A stretch of DNA of 64,000 nt from Gemmatimonadota bacterium (GCA_016713435.1 JADJPD010000006.1:434001-498000), one strand, 5' to 3'; counted from the stretch's first letter, positions 22,392 through 30,808 are shown. The notes: generated from the sequence alone by a model not told the origin. Numbers and translations: made by a program.

Positions 22392-23168
22392 GTGTTCGAC
22401 CTCCACAGCCACCTCCTCCCCGGCGTCGACGACGGCGCCAAGACCCCCGAGCAATCGGCCGCGGTGCTGGCGCGCTTTGCCCAGCAGGGCGTGGCCGGCG
22501 TGTGCCTGACACCGCACCTGCTGGCCAGCGCGGCGGCGGCGGGGATGCCGGCGGCGCACGTGGCGGCGTGGGAGGCGCTCCGGCCGCTGGCGCCCACCGG
22601 CATAGTGCTCTACCGCGGGGCGGAGGTGATGCTGGACCGGCCGCTGGATGAGCGGGTGGCGCGCGACCGCGCGGTGACGCTCAACGGCACCCGCTACCTG
22701 CTGGTGGAGTTCCCGCGGGCGGTGGCGAGCGGCACGGTGACGCAGGCGCTGACCCGGGTGCTGGAGGTGGGGCTGGTGCCGGTGGTGGCGCACCCGGAAC
22801 GCTACGCCTGCTGCAGCCCCCACACGGTGCGGCAGTGGCGCGCCCTCGGCGCGCTGATGCAGGTGGACGGGCCGACGCTGCTGTCGCCCCGGAGCCGGGG
22901 GGTGCGGGCGCGGGAGCTGGTGGAGCACGGGCTGGCGGACATCGGCGCCGGCGACAACCACGGCGACGAGCGCGGCCTCAAGGAAGTGTGGGACGAGTTC
23001 CACGGGCAGGCGGGCGGCGGGCTGGTGGCGCAGCTCCTCTTCCGGAAGAACCCCGAGAGCCTGCTGGCCGACGAGGTGCCGGCGCCGGTGCCGCCCTTCA
23101 GCTTCCGGATCCCCATGCTCGACATCGTCCGCGGCCTGTTCGGCGGCCGCAGTGCGGAGCGTTCATGA
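22392..23168 (+). CDS. CpsB/YwqE-type PHP-fold tyrosine phosphatase
   Basis: Metal-dependent phosphatase of the PHP superfamily; relatives dephosphorylate bacterial tyrosine kinases that control capsule export. The 258-aa protein has metal-binding motifs FDLHSHLLPGVDDGA (2-16), LTPHLL (about 39-44), VAHPERY (about 135-141) and GDNHGDE near residue 195. It starts with GTG directly after the preceding stop and overlaps the SDR gene (ATGA). The exopolysaccharide locus begins about 9 kb downstream, with a Wzz but no visible tyrosine kinase. Confidence 0.82.
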   Translation: MFDLHSHLLPGVDDGAKTPEQSAAVLARFAQQGVAGVCLTPHLLASAAAAGMPAAHVAAWEALRPLAPTGIVLYRGAEVMLDRPLDERVARDRAVTLNGTRYLLVEFPRAVASGTVTQALTRVLEVGLVPVVAHPERYACCSPHTVRQWRALGALMQVDGPTLLSPRSRGVRARELVEHGLADIGAGDNHGDERGLKEVWDEFHGQAGGGLVAQLLFRKNPESLLADEVPAPVPPFSFRIPMLDIVRGLFGGRSAERS

Positions 23169-23917
23169 TCGACCTCGCGGGGCAGGTGGCGCTGGTGACG
23201 GGGGGCTCGCGCGGGATCGGGCGGGCGGTGGTGCGGCTCCTGGCCCGCGCAGGGGCCGACGTGGCGATCACCTGCCAGTCGCGCGTCGCCGAGGCGGAGC
23301 TGGTGGCGGCCGAGGTGCGGGAGCTGGGGCGGCGGGCGTGGGTGGGGGCGGCGGACCTCGGGGACGAGGCGGCCACCACGCGGCTCTTTGCCGACGCCAC
23401 GGCGGCGCTCGGGGCGCTCGACATCTTCGTGGGCAACGCCGGCATCTGGCCGCCGGAGGACTACCCGCTCAAGGAGATGCCGGCGGAGCGGTGGCAGCGC
23501 TCCATGCGCGCCAACCTCGACGCCATCTTCTTCTCGACCCGGGCGGCGCTCGGGCAGATGAAGCCGGGCGGGCGGGTGGTGCTGATCGGCAGCACGGCGG
23601 GACAGCGGGGCGAGGCGTACCACGCGGACTACGCGGCCACCAAGGGGGCCATGATTTCGCTGGTGAAGAGCCTCTGCGTGGAGTGCGCCCCGGCCATCAC
23701 GGTGAATTGCGTGGCGCCGGGGTGGGTGGACACCGAGATGTGCACCGAGGCGTTCGCCGAGGGCGGGCGGGAGCGGATCGCGGCGGGCATCCCGCTCCGG
23801 CGGGTGGCCAGCGCGGAGGACGTGGCGGGGCCGGTCCTCTTCCTCTGCTCGCCGCTGGCGCGGCACGTCACCGGGGAGATCCTGAACGTCAACGGCGGGA
23901 GCGTCCTATGTGGGTAG
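23165..23917 (+). CDS. Short-chain dehydrogenase/reductase, FabG-like
   Basis: NAD(P)-dependent oxidoreductase of 250 aa. It has the nucleotide loop TGGSRGIG (12-19), NAG (91-93), catalytic S143, Y156 and K160 (YAATK), and the C-terminal GEILNVNGGS. The classical SDR pattern is complete. The substrate cannot be told; 3-oxoacyl-ACP reductase-like enzymes and glucose dehydrogenase-like enzymes share these motifs. It overlaps the phosphatase gene by 4 bp and the next small gene by 10 bp. Confidence 0.88.
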   Translation: MIDLAGQVALVTGGSRGIGRAVVRLLARAGADVAITCQSRVAEAELVAAEVRELGRRAWVGAADLGDEAATTRLFADATAALGALDIFVGNAGIWPPEDYPLKEMPAERWQRSMRANLDAIFFSTRAALGQMKPGGRVVLIGSTAGQRGEAYHADYAATKGAMISLVKSLCVECAPAITVNCVAPGWVDTEMCTEAFAEGGRERIAAGIPLRRVASAEDVAGPVLFLCSPLARHVTGEILNVNGGSVLCG

Positions 23918-24114
23918 ATGAATCGGGCAACATCCAGGGCGACACGAGCGAGGGCGCGGCCCTGCCTCGCCCGTCCCTGGTGGAGCAGCAGCGGCGCCTG
24001 GTGGAGACGGGGAAGGAGATCGCGCTGGCGGTGATCCGGCTCGAGGTGGAGATCGCCCGGACGCTGTGGAGCCTGGTCCCCAAGCCGTCGCGGACCCCCG
24101 GCCAGGGGTGGTGA
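23908..24114 (+). CDS. Small hypothetical protein between SDR and asparaginase
   Basis: 68-aa frame with ATG overlapping the SDR stop by 10 bp and stop overlapping the asparaginase GTG. It has an N-terminal acidic stretch (MWVDESGNIQGDTSEG), then one long amphipathic helix (VEQQRRLVETGKEIALAVIRL). No family recognised. The tight overlaps on both sides favour a real translated gene. Confidence 0.55.
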   Translation: MWVDESGNIQGDTSEGAALPRPSLVEQQRRLVETGKEIALAVIRLEVEIARTLWSLVPKPSRTPGQGW

Positions 24115-25109
24115 TCCACCTCGTCTTCACCGGCGGCACCATCTCGATGCAGCGCGATGCGCGGGCCGGCGGCAACGTGCCCGCGCATGGCGGCGAGGCG
24201 CTGGTGGCGCTGGCGCCGGAGCTGCCGGCGGTGGCGCCGTTCGTCATCGAGGACTGGGGCCGCCACCCGGCGGCGCACATGGGGCTGCCCAAGCTCTGGG
24301 AACTGCGCAACCGGCTCGCCGCTATCATGGCCGGGCCCGAGGCGCCGGCCGGGATCGTCGTCACGCACGGCACCGACACCATCGAGGAGACGGCGTACCT
24401 GCTGGCGCGCACGCTGGACCCGCGGATCCCGGTGGTGATCACCGGTGCCATGCGCACCGCGAGCGACGAGGGGTTCGACGGGCCGCGGAACCTGACCGAC
24501 GCCGCGGTGGGGGCGGCCAGTGAGGCGAGCTCCGGGCGCGGGACCATGGTGGTGTTCCACGGCAAGGTCTTCGGCGGGCTCACGGTGCAGAAGGTGGAGG
24601 CCACGGAGCTCGACGCGTTCGGGGCGCCGTTCGGCGGGCCGGTGGGGCGGGTGGCGAACGGGACCGTGACGTACGCGAACCGCGCGCCGAGGATCGGGGA
24701 GTCCGTAGGGGCCGGATATATCCGGCCCCTACAGACGACGGGGAAGGGATTGGCGGCGTTGACGGCGAAGGTCGCCTTGATCCCGATGGTCATCGGGGAT
24801 GTCGGGGAACTGCTCGACCTCGCGCGCCCGACGCACGATGGCGTCGTCATCGCCGCCTTCGGGAGCGGCAACCTCCCGCCCGGCGCGCTCCCCGCCATCC
24901 GCCGCTGGGTGGAGGAGGGGAAGCCCGTGATCCTCGGCACCCGCTGCCCCCGGGGCGAGGTGAGTCCCATCTATGCGTTCGAGGGCGGCGGCGCCACGGT
25001 GGTGAAGGCCGGCGCCCTCCCCGCGGGCCCGCGCACGCTGGCGCAGGCGCGGCTCGAGCTCACCATTGCGCTGTCCGCCGGGGTGCCCTACGGGGCGCCC
25101 CTCGCCTGA
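24111..25109 (+). CDS. L-asparaginase (type I/II family)
   Basis: Hydrolyses asparagine to aspartate and ammonia. The 332-aa protein carries both active-site threonine motifs: TGGTIS (7-12) and VVTHGTDTIEETAY (83-96, T88 and D89). TGAMR and the C-terminal AFGSGNLPP also fit. GTG 24111 overlaps the previous stop; no signal peptide, so probably cytosolic. Codons 199-207 are encoded by an inserted palindromic repeat (24705-24732), which reads through in frame as VGAGYIRPL. Confidence 0.92.
   Translation: MIHLVFTGGTISMQRDARAGGNVPAHGGEALVALAPELPAVAPFVIEDWGRHPAAHMGLPKLWELRNRLAAIMAGPEAPAGIVVTHGTDTIEETAYLLARTLDPRIPVVITGAMRTASDEGFDGPRNLTDAAVGAASEASSGRGTMVVFHGKVFGGLTVQKVEATELDAFGAPFGGPVGRVANGTVTYANRAPRIGESVGAGYIRPLQTTGKGLAALTAKVALIPMVIGDVGELLDLARPTHDGVVIAAFGSGNLPPGALPAIRRWVEEGKPVILGTRCPRGEVSPIYAFEGGGATVVKAGALPAGPRTLAQARLELTIALSAGVPYGAPLA
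24705..24732. repeat. 28-bp perfect palindrome inside the asparaginase gene
   Basis: Two 14-base halves, GTAGGGGCCGGATA and its exact complement. The 22-bp palindrome at 28775-28796 has the same core GGCCGGATATATCCGGCC. It sits in a surface-loop region of the protein and keeps the frame open, like palindromic repeats that invade coding sequence in some bacteria. Confidence 0.85.
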
Positions 25110-25127
25110 TCCCACCCGGCCCACGCC

Positions 25128-26309
25128 ATGACCTTCCCCGCGAGCATCGACATCCCGCAGGACGTGCTGGAGATCGCGCGCCTCCTCGAGGGCGCGGGCT
25201 TCGAGGCGTGGTGCGTGGGCGGGGCCCTCCGCGACACCCTGCTAGGCCAGCCCAACACCGACTACGACATCGCCACCTCGGCCCGGCCGGAGCAGGTGCG
25301 CGGGCTCTTCAAGCACCACGTCCCGGTGGGCGAGCGCTTCGGCACCATCGCGGTGCGCACCCACCGGCGGCACCACGAGGTGACGACGTTCCGGAAGGAC
25401 GTGGAGACCGACGGCCGCCACGCGGTGGTGGAGTTCGGCGCGTCGCTCGAGGAGGACCTGGCGCGGCGGGACTTCACCGTCAACGCCATTGCCTACCACC
25501 CGCTCCGGCACGAGTGGCGGGACCCGTTCGAGGGGATGCACGACATCACCACCGGCTCCCTCCGCGCCGTGGGCGACGCGGAGACGCGCTTCCGCGAGGA
25601 CTACCTCCGCATCCTGCGCGGGCTCCGCTTCACGGCGCGCTTCGGCTTCACCATTGACCCCGTCACCTGGCAGGCGATGCTCGCCACGGTGGACGGGCTC
25701 AAGTATCTCTCGGCCGAGCGGGTGCGGGACGAGTGGTTCAAGGGGCTGCGGACGGCGCGCTCGCTCAGCGAGTTCCTGCGGCTGTGGCGCGCCAGCCGGG
25801 CGGCGGCGGTGTGGCTCCCCGAGCTGCGCGGGAGCGACGCCATCGGCCAGCCCGACGCCGTGGCGCTGCCGCGGGACCCGGTGCTGCTGACGGCGCTCTT
25901 CACGCTGGACCCGGTGGCGGTGCTCAACCGGCTCAAGGCGTCGCGCGCGGAGATCGCGCGGGCGCTGGCGATGGTGTCGGGACCGGCGGCGCCGGAGGGG
26001 GAGAGCCCGCTCGCGGTGCGCCGCTGGCTCGCCGCGGTGCACGAGGCGGCGGATGACCTCACCGCGCTCTGGGAGCTGCGCCACGGGATGGCCGCGCCCT
26101 GGCGCCGCACCCTCGACGGCATCCGGCAGCGGGGCGAGGCCACCAGCCGGAAGCAGCTGGCCATCGCGGGCAACGACCTCACCGCCCTCGGCGTCGCCGC
26201 CGGGCCGAAGCTGGGCGCCATCCTCGACCGGCTGCTGCACGAGGTGGTGGACAACCCCGCGCTCAACACCCGCGAGCAGCTCCTCGCCCTGGCCGAGAAG
26301 CTCAAGTGA
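25128..26309 (+). CDS. cca: CCA tRNA nucleotidyltransferase / poly(A) polymerase family
   Basis: Adds or repairs the 3' CCA end of tRNAs. The 393-aa protein has the class II head motif CVGGALRD (29-36), the metal-binding DYDIAT (45-50; D45, D47), RRDFTVNAIAYHP and ILRGLRFTARFGF. The C-terminal part is helical with the neck/tail pattern. Poly(A) polymerase or an A-adding or CC-adding enzyme is possible from family membership alone. ATG is 18 bp after asparaginase. Confidence 0.92.
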   Translation: MTFPASIDIPQDVLEIARLLEGAGFEAWCVGGALRDTLLGQPNTDYDIATSARPEQVRGLFKHHVPVGERFGTIAVRTHRRHHEVTTFRKDVETDGRHAVVEFGASLEEDLARRDFTVNAIAYHPLRHEWRDPFEGMHDITTGSLRAVGDAETRFREDYLRILRGLRFTARFGFTIDPVTWQAMLATVDGLKYLSAERVRDEWFKGLRTARSLSEFLRLWRASRAAAVWLPELRGSDAIGQPDAVALPRDPVLLTALFTLDPVAVLNRLKASRAEIARALAMVSGPAAPEGESPLAVRRWLAAVHEAADDLTALWELRHGMAAPWRRTLDGIRQRGEATSRKQLAIAGNDLTALGVAAGPKLGAILDRLLHEVVDNPALNTREQLLALAEKLK

Positions 26310-27025
26310 ACGCCTTCGTCTTCGCGCTGGTCGCCGCGCTCGGGAACCTCGTGGGCGGGTGGGCGGTGGTGCGGAAGGAGCGGCGGTCGCTCGACGTCAT
26401 CAACCTCTTCCTGGCCTTCGGCGCCGGCTTCATGCTGGCGGTGGCGGTGCTCGAGGTGATGCCGGAGGCGGTGGCGCAGCGGAGTGACGCGCCGCTCTTC
26501 ATCCTGGGCGGGTACCTCGCCGTGCACCTGGCGCAGCACGTGCTGGCGCCGCACTTCCACTTCGGCGAGGAGACGCACAAGGTCAGCCCGGGGCAGGGGT
26601 GGGCGGCGCTGCTCGGGCTGCTGCTGCACACCTTCTTCGACGGCGTGGCCATCGCCAGCGGCTTCGAGGTCAACGCGCACCTCGGCTTCCTGCTCTTCCT
26701 GGCGGTGTTCCTCCACAAGCTGCCCGAGGGCGTGGCCATGGCGAGCGTCATGATCGCGGGCGGGCAGGGGCGGAGCCGGGCGCTCTCGGCCGTGGCGGCG
26801 CTCGGCGTGGCGACGATCCTTGGCGTGTTGCTGACCACCGCCATCGCCCCGCTGGCCGCGCATGGGCTCGCGCTCTCGGCCGGCGTCACCATCTATGTGG
26901 CGGCGTCGAACCTGGTGCCCGAGTTCCAGACGCGGAAGGACTGGCGCATGCCGGTCCTCTTCTTCGTCGGGGCGGCGGCGTTCTTCGCGACGCGGGCCTT
27001 GGTGGAGGCGGCGGGGCTGCATTGA
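26306..27025 (+). CDS. ZIP-family metal transporter
   Basis: Inner-membrane importer for zinc or another divalent metal. The 239-aa protein has about eight hydrophobic segments. The metal path is marked by HTFFDGVAIASGF (H108, D112) and FLHKLPEGVAMAS (H137, E141), and a His-rich loop (APHFHFGEETHK, about 81-92) lies between segments 3 and 4. GTG overlaps the cca stop by 4 bp. Confidence 0.9.
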   Translation: MNAFVFALVAALGNLVGGWAVVRKERRSLDVINLFLAFGAGFMLAVAVLEVMPEAVAQRSDAPLFILGGYLAVHLAQHVLAPHFHFGEETHKVSPGQGWAALLGLLLHTFFDGVAIASGFEVNAHLGFLLFLAVFLHKLPEGVAMASVMIAGGQGRSRALSAVAALGVATILGVLLTTAIAPLAAHGLALSAGVTIYVAASNLVPEFQTRKDWRMPVLFFVGAAAFFATRALVEAAGLH

Positions 27026-27044
27026 CGGGCTGAGTCCGCATGGG

Positions 27045-27205
27045 CCGTAGGCGGCGGAGCTGTGCCCGCCGCCTCGATTCCCTCCCCCTTACACAATCTC
27101 GAGATTCGATTGGGCCGAGATTCACTCCGCCGTTACGGGCTTGATCCTGGGGATCGTGCACGATCTTCGAGATCGAGTCGGCGGAGCGTAGCTCCGCCGG
27201 TACGG
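27045..27205. repeat. Twin-hairpin inverted repeat between ZIP gene and rarA
   Basis: Two 29-base arms, 27045-27073 and 27177-27205, are inverted relatives of each other, and each also folds on itself (for example GGCGGAGC-GTA-GCTCCGCC at 27180-27198). A partial unit (CTCCGCCGTTACGG) lies at 27125-27138. The same pair occurs at 57150-57224 and half of it at 59565-59590. It may also act as a terminator for the asparaginase-ZIP transcript. Confidence 0.8.
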
Positions 27206-27261
27206 GTGTGAGTGAAGGGGCGCTGCGGGGATTCCTCAACGATGATCTCATCCGGCCATCG

Positions 27262-28566
27262 ATGACCGCACCCTCCCTCTTCGCCACGCCCGAGCCCCTC
27301 GCCGCCAGGATGCGGCCGCGGGCGCTGGAGGAGTGCGTGGGGCAGGAGCACCTGCTCGGCGTCGGGAAGCCGCTCGGCGACGCGATCCGGCGGGGGGAGG
27401 TGGGGAGCTGCATCTTCTGGGGGCCGCCGGGGACGGGGAAGACGACGATCGCGCGGCTCATTGCGCGGCACACGGAGAAGGAGTTCGTGGAGCTGTCGGC
27501 GGTGCTCGACGGGGTGGCGCGGGTCAAGGAGATCATCAAGGAGGCCGAGGGGCGCCGGGTGATGGGGCGGGGGACGGTGCTCTTCTGCGACGAGATCCAC
27601 CGCTTCAACCGGGCGCAGCAGGACGCCTTCCTGCCGCACGTGGAGCGGGGGACGGTGACGCTGATCGGCGCCACCACCGAGAATCCCTCGTTTGAGCTCA
27701 ACCCGGCGCTGCTGTCGCGGGCGCAGGTGTTCGTGCTCAAGGCGCTCACCCAGGACGACGTGCTGGTGGTGCTCCGCCGGGCGGTGGCGGACCCGGAACG
27801 GGGGCTCGGGAACCTGGAGCTCGAGGTGGAGGACGGGGCGCTCGAGCTGCTGGCCGAGCAGGCGGATGGGGACGCGCGGCGGGCGCTCACGGTGCTCGAG
27901 GGGGCGGCCAAGCTCGCGGGGCTCAAGGGGGCGATCAGCAAGGAGGGGATCGTCCAGGCGCTGGGCCGGCGGGTGGCGGCGTACGACAAGAACCGCGAGG
28001 AGCATTTCAACATGCTCTCCGCGTACCACAAGTCGCTGCGCGGGAGCGACCCGCAGGGGGCGCTGTACTGGATGGCGCGGATGCTCGAGGGCGGGGAGGA
28101 CCCGATGACGCTCTTCCGCCGCGCCATCGCGATGGCGGCGGAGGACATCGGGCTCGCCGATCCCGAGGCGCTCAAGCTGGCGGTGGCCGCGCGGGATGCC
28201 TATCACATGCTGGGCGCGCCCGAGGGGTACCTGCCGCTCACCGAGATGACGGTGTACCTGGCGACGGCGCCCAAGAGCAACAAGGTGGTGCTGGCGCTGC
28301 ACGCGGCGCTCGACGCGGCGCGGCGGACGCCGGCGGAGCCGGTGCCGCTCCACATCCGGAACGCGCCGACCAGCCTCATGAAGGAGCTGGGCTACAACAA
28401 GGGCTACCAGTACGCCCACGACGCGCCGACGGGGTACCTGCCGCAGGACTACCTGCCCGAGAAGCTCAAGGACGCGGTGTTCTACGAGCCCGGCGAGATG
28501 GGCTTCGAGAAACGCATCCGCGAGCGGCTCGAATACTGGCGCAAGCTCCGCGACGAGCGCTCGTAG
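27262..28566 (+). CDS. rarA: RarA/MgsA-type AAA+ ATPase
   Basis: Replication-associated recombination protein acting at stalled forks, with clamp-loader-like ATPase. The 434-aa form from ATG 27262 has Walker A GPPGTGKT (54-61), Walker B FCDEIHRFN, sensor 1 GATTENPSFE, sensor 2 GDARRAL and the tetramerisation domain (GSDPQGALYWMARMLEGG, AAEDIGLADP). The frame is open to GTG 27208, just after the repeat; I prefer the ATG because homologous sequence begins there. Confidence 0.93.
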   Translation: MTAPSLFATPEPLAARMRPRALEECVGQEHLLGVGKPLGDAIRRGEVGSCIFWGPPGTGKTTIARLIARHTEKEFVELSAVLDGVARVKEIIKEAEGRRVMGRGTVLFCDEIHRFNRAQQDAFLPHVERGTVTLIGATTENPSFELNPALLSRAQVFVLKALTQDDVLVVLRRAVADPERGLGNLELEVEDGALELLAEQADGDARRALTVLEGAAKLAGLKGAISKEGIVQALGRRVAAYDKNREEHFNMLSAYHKSLRGSDPQGALYWMARMLEGGEDPMTLFRRAIAMAAEDIGLADPEALKLAVAARDAYHMLGAPEGYLPLTEMTVYLATAPKSNKVVLALHAALDAARRTPAEPVPLHIRNAPTSLMKELGYNKGYQYAHDAPTGYLPQDYLPEKLKDAVFYEPGEMGFEKRIRERLEYWRKLRDERS

Positions 28567-28567
28567 C

Positions 28568-28586
28568 GCCCGAGCGCCGCTCGGGC
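28568..28586 (+). terminator. Hairpin after rarA
   Basis: GCCCGAGC and GCTCGGGC pair around a 3-base loop two bases after the rarA stop. No T-tract follows, so it may be a terminator of the GC-hairpin type or an mRNA end stabiliser. Confidence 0.5.
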
Positions 28587-28614
28587 GGGCTGGGTGCGCT
28601 GGGCCGGGTTCGTC

Positions 28615-28709
28615 GGAGGGGCAGGGGGCGCCGGGCGCTGGAGCTGCGGGTGAGGGTGGGCTGGTTCGCAGGCGTCGGCAGCTACGCGCCCTCTGCCCCC
28701 TGCCCCTCC
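28615..28709. repeat. 15-bp perfect inverted repeat in the rarA-lipoprotein gap
   Basis: GGAGGGGCAGGGGGC (28615-28629) and its exact complement (28695-28709) are separated by 65 bases. The 317-bp gap 28567-28883 holds this, the rarA hairpin, the 22-bp palindrome and a -10-like box; no gene is visible in it. Confidence 0.7.
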
Positions 28710-28774
28710 TCCTCACCCGGCCCCCGGCCATCGAGGGGTGGGCTCGCAGTATCCCGGCAGCCCCCACGTCCGTA

Positions 28775-28796
28775 GCGGCCGGATATATCCGGCCGC
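28775..28796. repeat. 22-bp perfect palindrome, sibling of the asparaginase insert
   Basis: GCGGCCGGATA followed by its exact complement. It shares its 18-bp core with the copy inside the asparaginase gene, and CGTA precedes it as in the twin-hairpin repeats, suggesting one broader repeat family. Confidence 0.8.
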
Positions 28797-28871
28797 CGCG
28801 TCCGAAGGACGTCGGTGCGGGTGGGAGGGGGGTGGGACGTCTTTCGGGCATCCGTGGCGTCCTGACCCCCC

Positions 28872-28877
28872 TATATT
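28872..28877 (+). promoter_or_regulatory. TATATT -10-like box before the lipoprotein gene
   Basis: TATATT ends 6 bases before the ATG at 28884, which would put transcription start on or next to the start codon. No -35 recognised. Confidence 0.45.
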
Positions 28878-28883
28878 CCTGCC

Positions 28884-29357
28884 ATGCGCCCTTCTCCTGT
28901 CCTTGCCCTCGTGGCCGTCCTCGCCGCCGCCGGCTGTTCCGCCGGGGGCGTCAATCCCGCCAAGCTGATCGAGCCCAAGGTCTCGGTGCGGACCATCGCG
29001 GTCCGGAACGTCGGGCTGGCGGGCGGGACGCTCGAGGTGGCGTTCGCGTTCCACAACCCGAACCGGTTTTCCCTGACGGGGGCGGGGCTCACGGCCGCGC
29101 TGGCCATCGAGGGGAAGAAGTTCGGCGACGTGGTGCTCACCTCGCCGTTCACGCTGGCGGGGACGGACACCACCGTCGTCACGGTGCCGCTCAACTTTTC
29201 CTGGTCGGGGGTGGGCGGGGCGGCGCGCTCGGTGCTCAACAGCGGGGCGGTCAACTACGGGGTGGACGGGAGCTTCACGGTGAAGCTGCCGGCCAACGCC
29301 GGGGACCTGGCCGTGCCGTTCACGGGATCGGGGATGATCCCGCTCCTCAAGCCGTAA
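28884..29357 (+). CDS. LEA14-like (WHy domain) lipoprotein
   Basis: 157-aa protein with a lipoprotein signal peptide: hydrophobic stretch LALVAVLAAAGC with the lipidated cysteine at C18. The rest is a beta-rich LEA type 2/WHy domain (VSVRTIAVRNVGLAGGTLEV, FHNPNRFSLTGAGLTAAL), a fold linked in plants and bacteria to desiccation and stress tolerance. Likely in the outer or inner membrane periplasmic face. No conserved catalytic residues. The stop is 41 bp before the hflX start chosen below. Confidence 0.83.
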   Translation: MRPSPVLALVAVLAAAGCSAGGVNPAKLIEPKVSVRTIAVRNVGLAGGTLEVAFAFHNPNRFSLTGAGLTAALAIEGKKFGDVVLTSPFTLAGTDTTVVTVPLNFSWSGVGGAARSVLNSGAVNYGVDGSFTVKLPANAGDLAVPFTGSGMIPLLKP

Positions 29358-29398
29358 GCAGGCCTCCCATTCGCCAGCTGATCGACATCGAGCCGCCG

Positions 29399-30688
29399 GT
29401 GGAGCGCGCCCTGCTGGTGGGCGCGCCCCGCAAGGGCTCCGACGACGCCGCCCAGATCACCGAGCACCTCGACGAGCTGGCCCGCCTCGCGGACACGGCC
29501 GGGGCGGAGGTGGTGGGGCGGCTCTCGCAGCAGGTGGCCAGCCCCAACCCGGCCACGCTGATCGGGGAGGGCAAGGTCGAGGAGCTCAAGGCCCTCGCGC
29601 AGGAGACGCGGGCGAGCCTGGTGCTCTTCGACGAGGAGCTCACGCCCAACCAGGGCGCCAACCTCGAGAAGGAGCTCAAGCTGCGCGTCATGGACCGGGC
29701 CGAGCTGATCCTCGACATCTTCTCGACCCGGGCGCGGACGCACGAGGCCAAGCTGCAGGTGGAGCTGGCGCAGCTCGAGTACCTGCTGCCCCGCCTGGCG
29801 CGGATGTGGACGCACCTGAGCCGCATCCGCGGCGGCATCGGCCTGCGGGGCCCGGGCGAGACGCAGCTCGAGACCGACCGCCGGATGATCCGGAAGAAGA
29901 TCCAGTTCCTGCGGGAGAAGCTGCGCGACTGGGAGAAGCACCGCGACGTGCTGCGGGCCGGCCGGAGCGACCTGCTCGACGTGGCGCTGGTGGGCTACAC
30001 CAACGCCGGCAAGTCGAGCGTGCTGCGCATGCTCTCGGGCGCGCACGACATCTTCGTCGAGGACCGGCTCTTCGCCACGCTGGACACGCTGACGCGCGAG
30101 GTGGACCTGGGGGAGGGGTGCCGGGCGCGCGTCTCCGACACCGTCGGCTTCATCCGGAAGCTCCCGCACCACCTCGTGGCCAGCTTCCGCGCCACGCTCA
30201 AGGAGGTGCGGGAGGCGGACCTGCTGCTCCACGTCATCGACGCCAGCCACCCGGGGTGGGAGGAGCAGCTGCGGGTGGTGGACCAGGTGCTGGAGGAGAT
30301 CGGCGTCGGGGAGCGGCCGGTGGTGCCGGTGTTCAACAAGATGGACGCGGTGCCCGACCCCGGCGCCTTCGCGGCGCGGGTGGGCGCGCTCTATCCCGAG
30401 TCGGTGCTGGCCACCACGGTGCGGATGGACGGGCTCGAGGCGCTCAAGGCCGAGCTGTGCCGGCGCGAGCGGGCGCGGCGGCCGGCGGTGGTGGTGCACG
30501 TCCCCCTCGCCGACGGGGCGCGGCTCGCGTCGCTCTACCGCATGGGCGAGGTGCTGGGACAGGCGACCGCCGAGGAGCATCACCTGGTGACGGTGCGGCT
30601 GGAGCCGTGGCAGGCGGAGGGGCTCAGGCGGGAGGGGCTGGCGGTGGAGGGGGAGTCGGCCACGTCGCGGGGGCGGGCGTCGGCGTAG
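29399..30688 (+). CDS. hflX: HflX ribosome-associated GTPase
   Basis: GTPase that binds the 50S subunit and splits stalled or hibernating ribosomes. The N-terminal HflX domain (about 1-165) includes VASPNPATLIGEGKVEELK and a coiled coil ending GGIGLRGPGETQLETDRR. The G domain has GYTNAGKSS (G1), DTVGF (G3) and NKMD (G4), followed by a C-terminal beta domain. GTG 29399 is the first conventional start; homologous-looking residues (RQLIDIEPP) continue upstream to an ATT at 29369, so the true start may be ATT or the gene may use an unusual codon. Confidence 0.93.
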   Translation: MERALLVGAPRKGSDDAAQITEHLDELARLADTAGAEVVGRLSQQVASPNPATLIGEGKVEELKALAQETRASLVLFDEELTPNQGANLEKELKLRVMDRAELILDIFSTRARTHEAKLQVELAQLEYLLPRLARMWTHLSRIRGGIGLRGPGETQLETDRRMIRKKIQFLREKLRDWEKHRDVLRAGRSDLLDVALVGYTNAGKSSVLRMLSGAHDIFVEDRLFATLDTLTREVDLGEGCRARVSDTVGFIRKLPHHLVASFRATLKEVREADLLLHVIDASHPGWEEQLRVVDQVLEEIGVGERPVVPVFNKMDAVPDPGAFAARVGALYPESVLATTVRMDGLEALKAELCRRERARRPAVVVHVPLADGARLASLYRMGEVLGQATAEEHHLVTVRLEPWQAEGLRREGLAVEGESATSRGRASA

Positions 30689-30779
30689 GCGGGTCACCGC
30701 AAGGCGCGGAGACGCGGACGTCCGCAGGGGACCTGCGCGGAGCCGGCCCACTCGGATGGCGGCCGAGGGAGGCCAGAGG

Positions 30780-30808
30780 CGCGGGAGCAGCGACAACGCT
30801 GGTCCCGC
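30780..30808. terminator. Hairpin between convergent hflX and isocitrate lyase genes
   Basis: CGCGGGA-g-CAGCG pairs with CGCTG-g-TCCCGCG across a 4-base loop, with one internal mismatch. Its place between two converging genes suits a bidirectional terminator. The upstream part of the gap (30691-30715) contains a degenerate relative of the GCAGAGG repeat. Confidence 0.5.
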
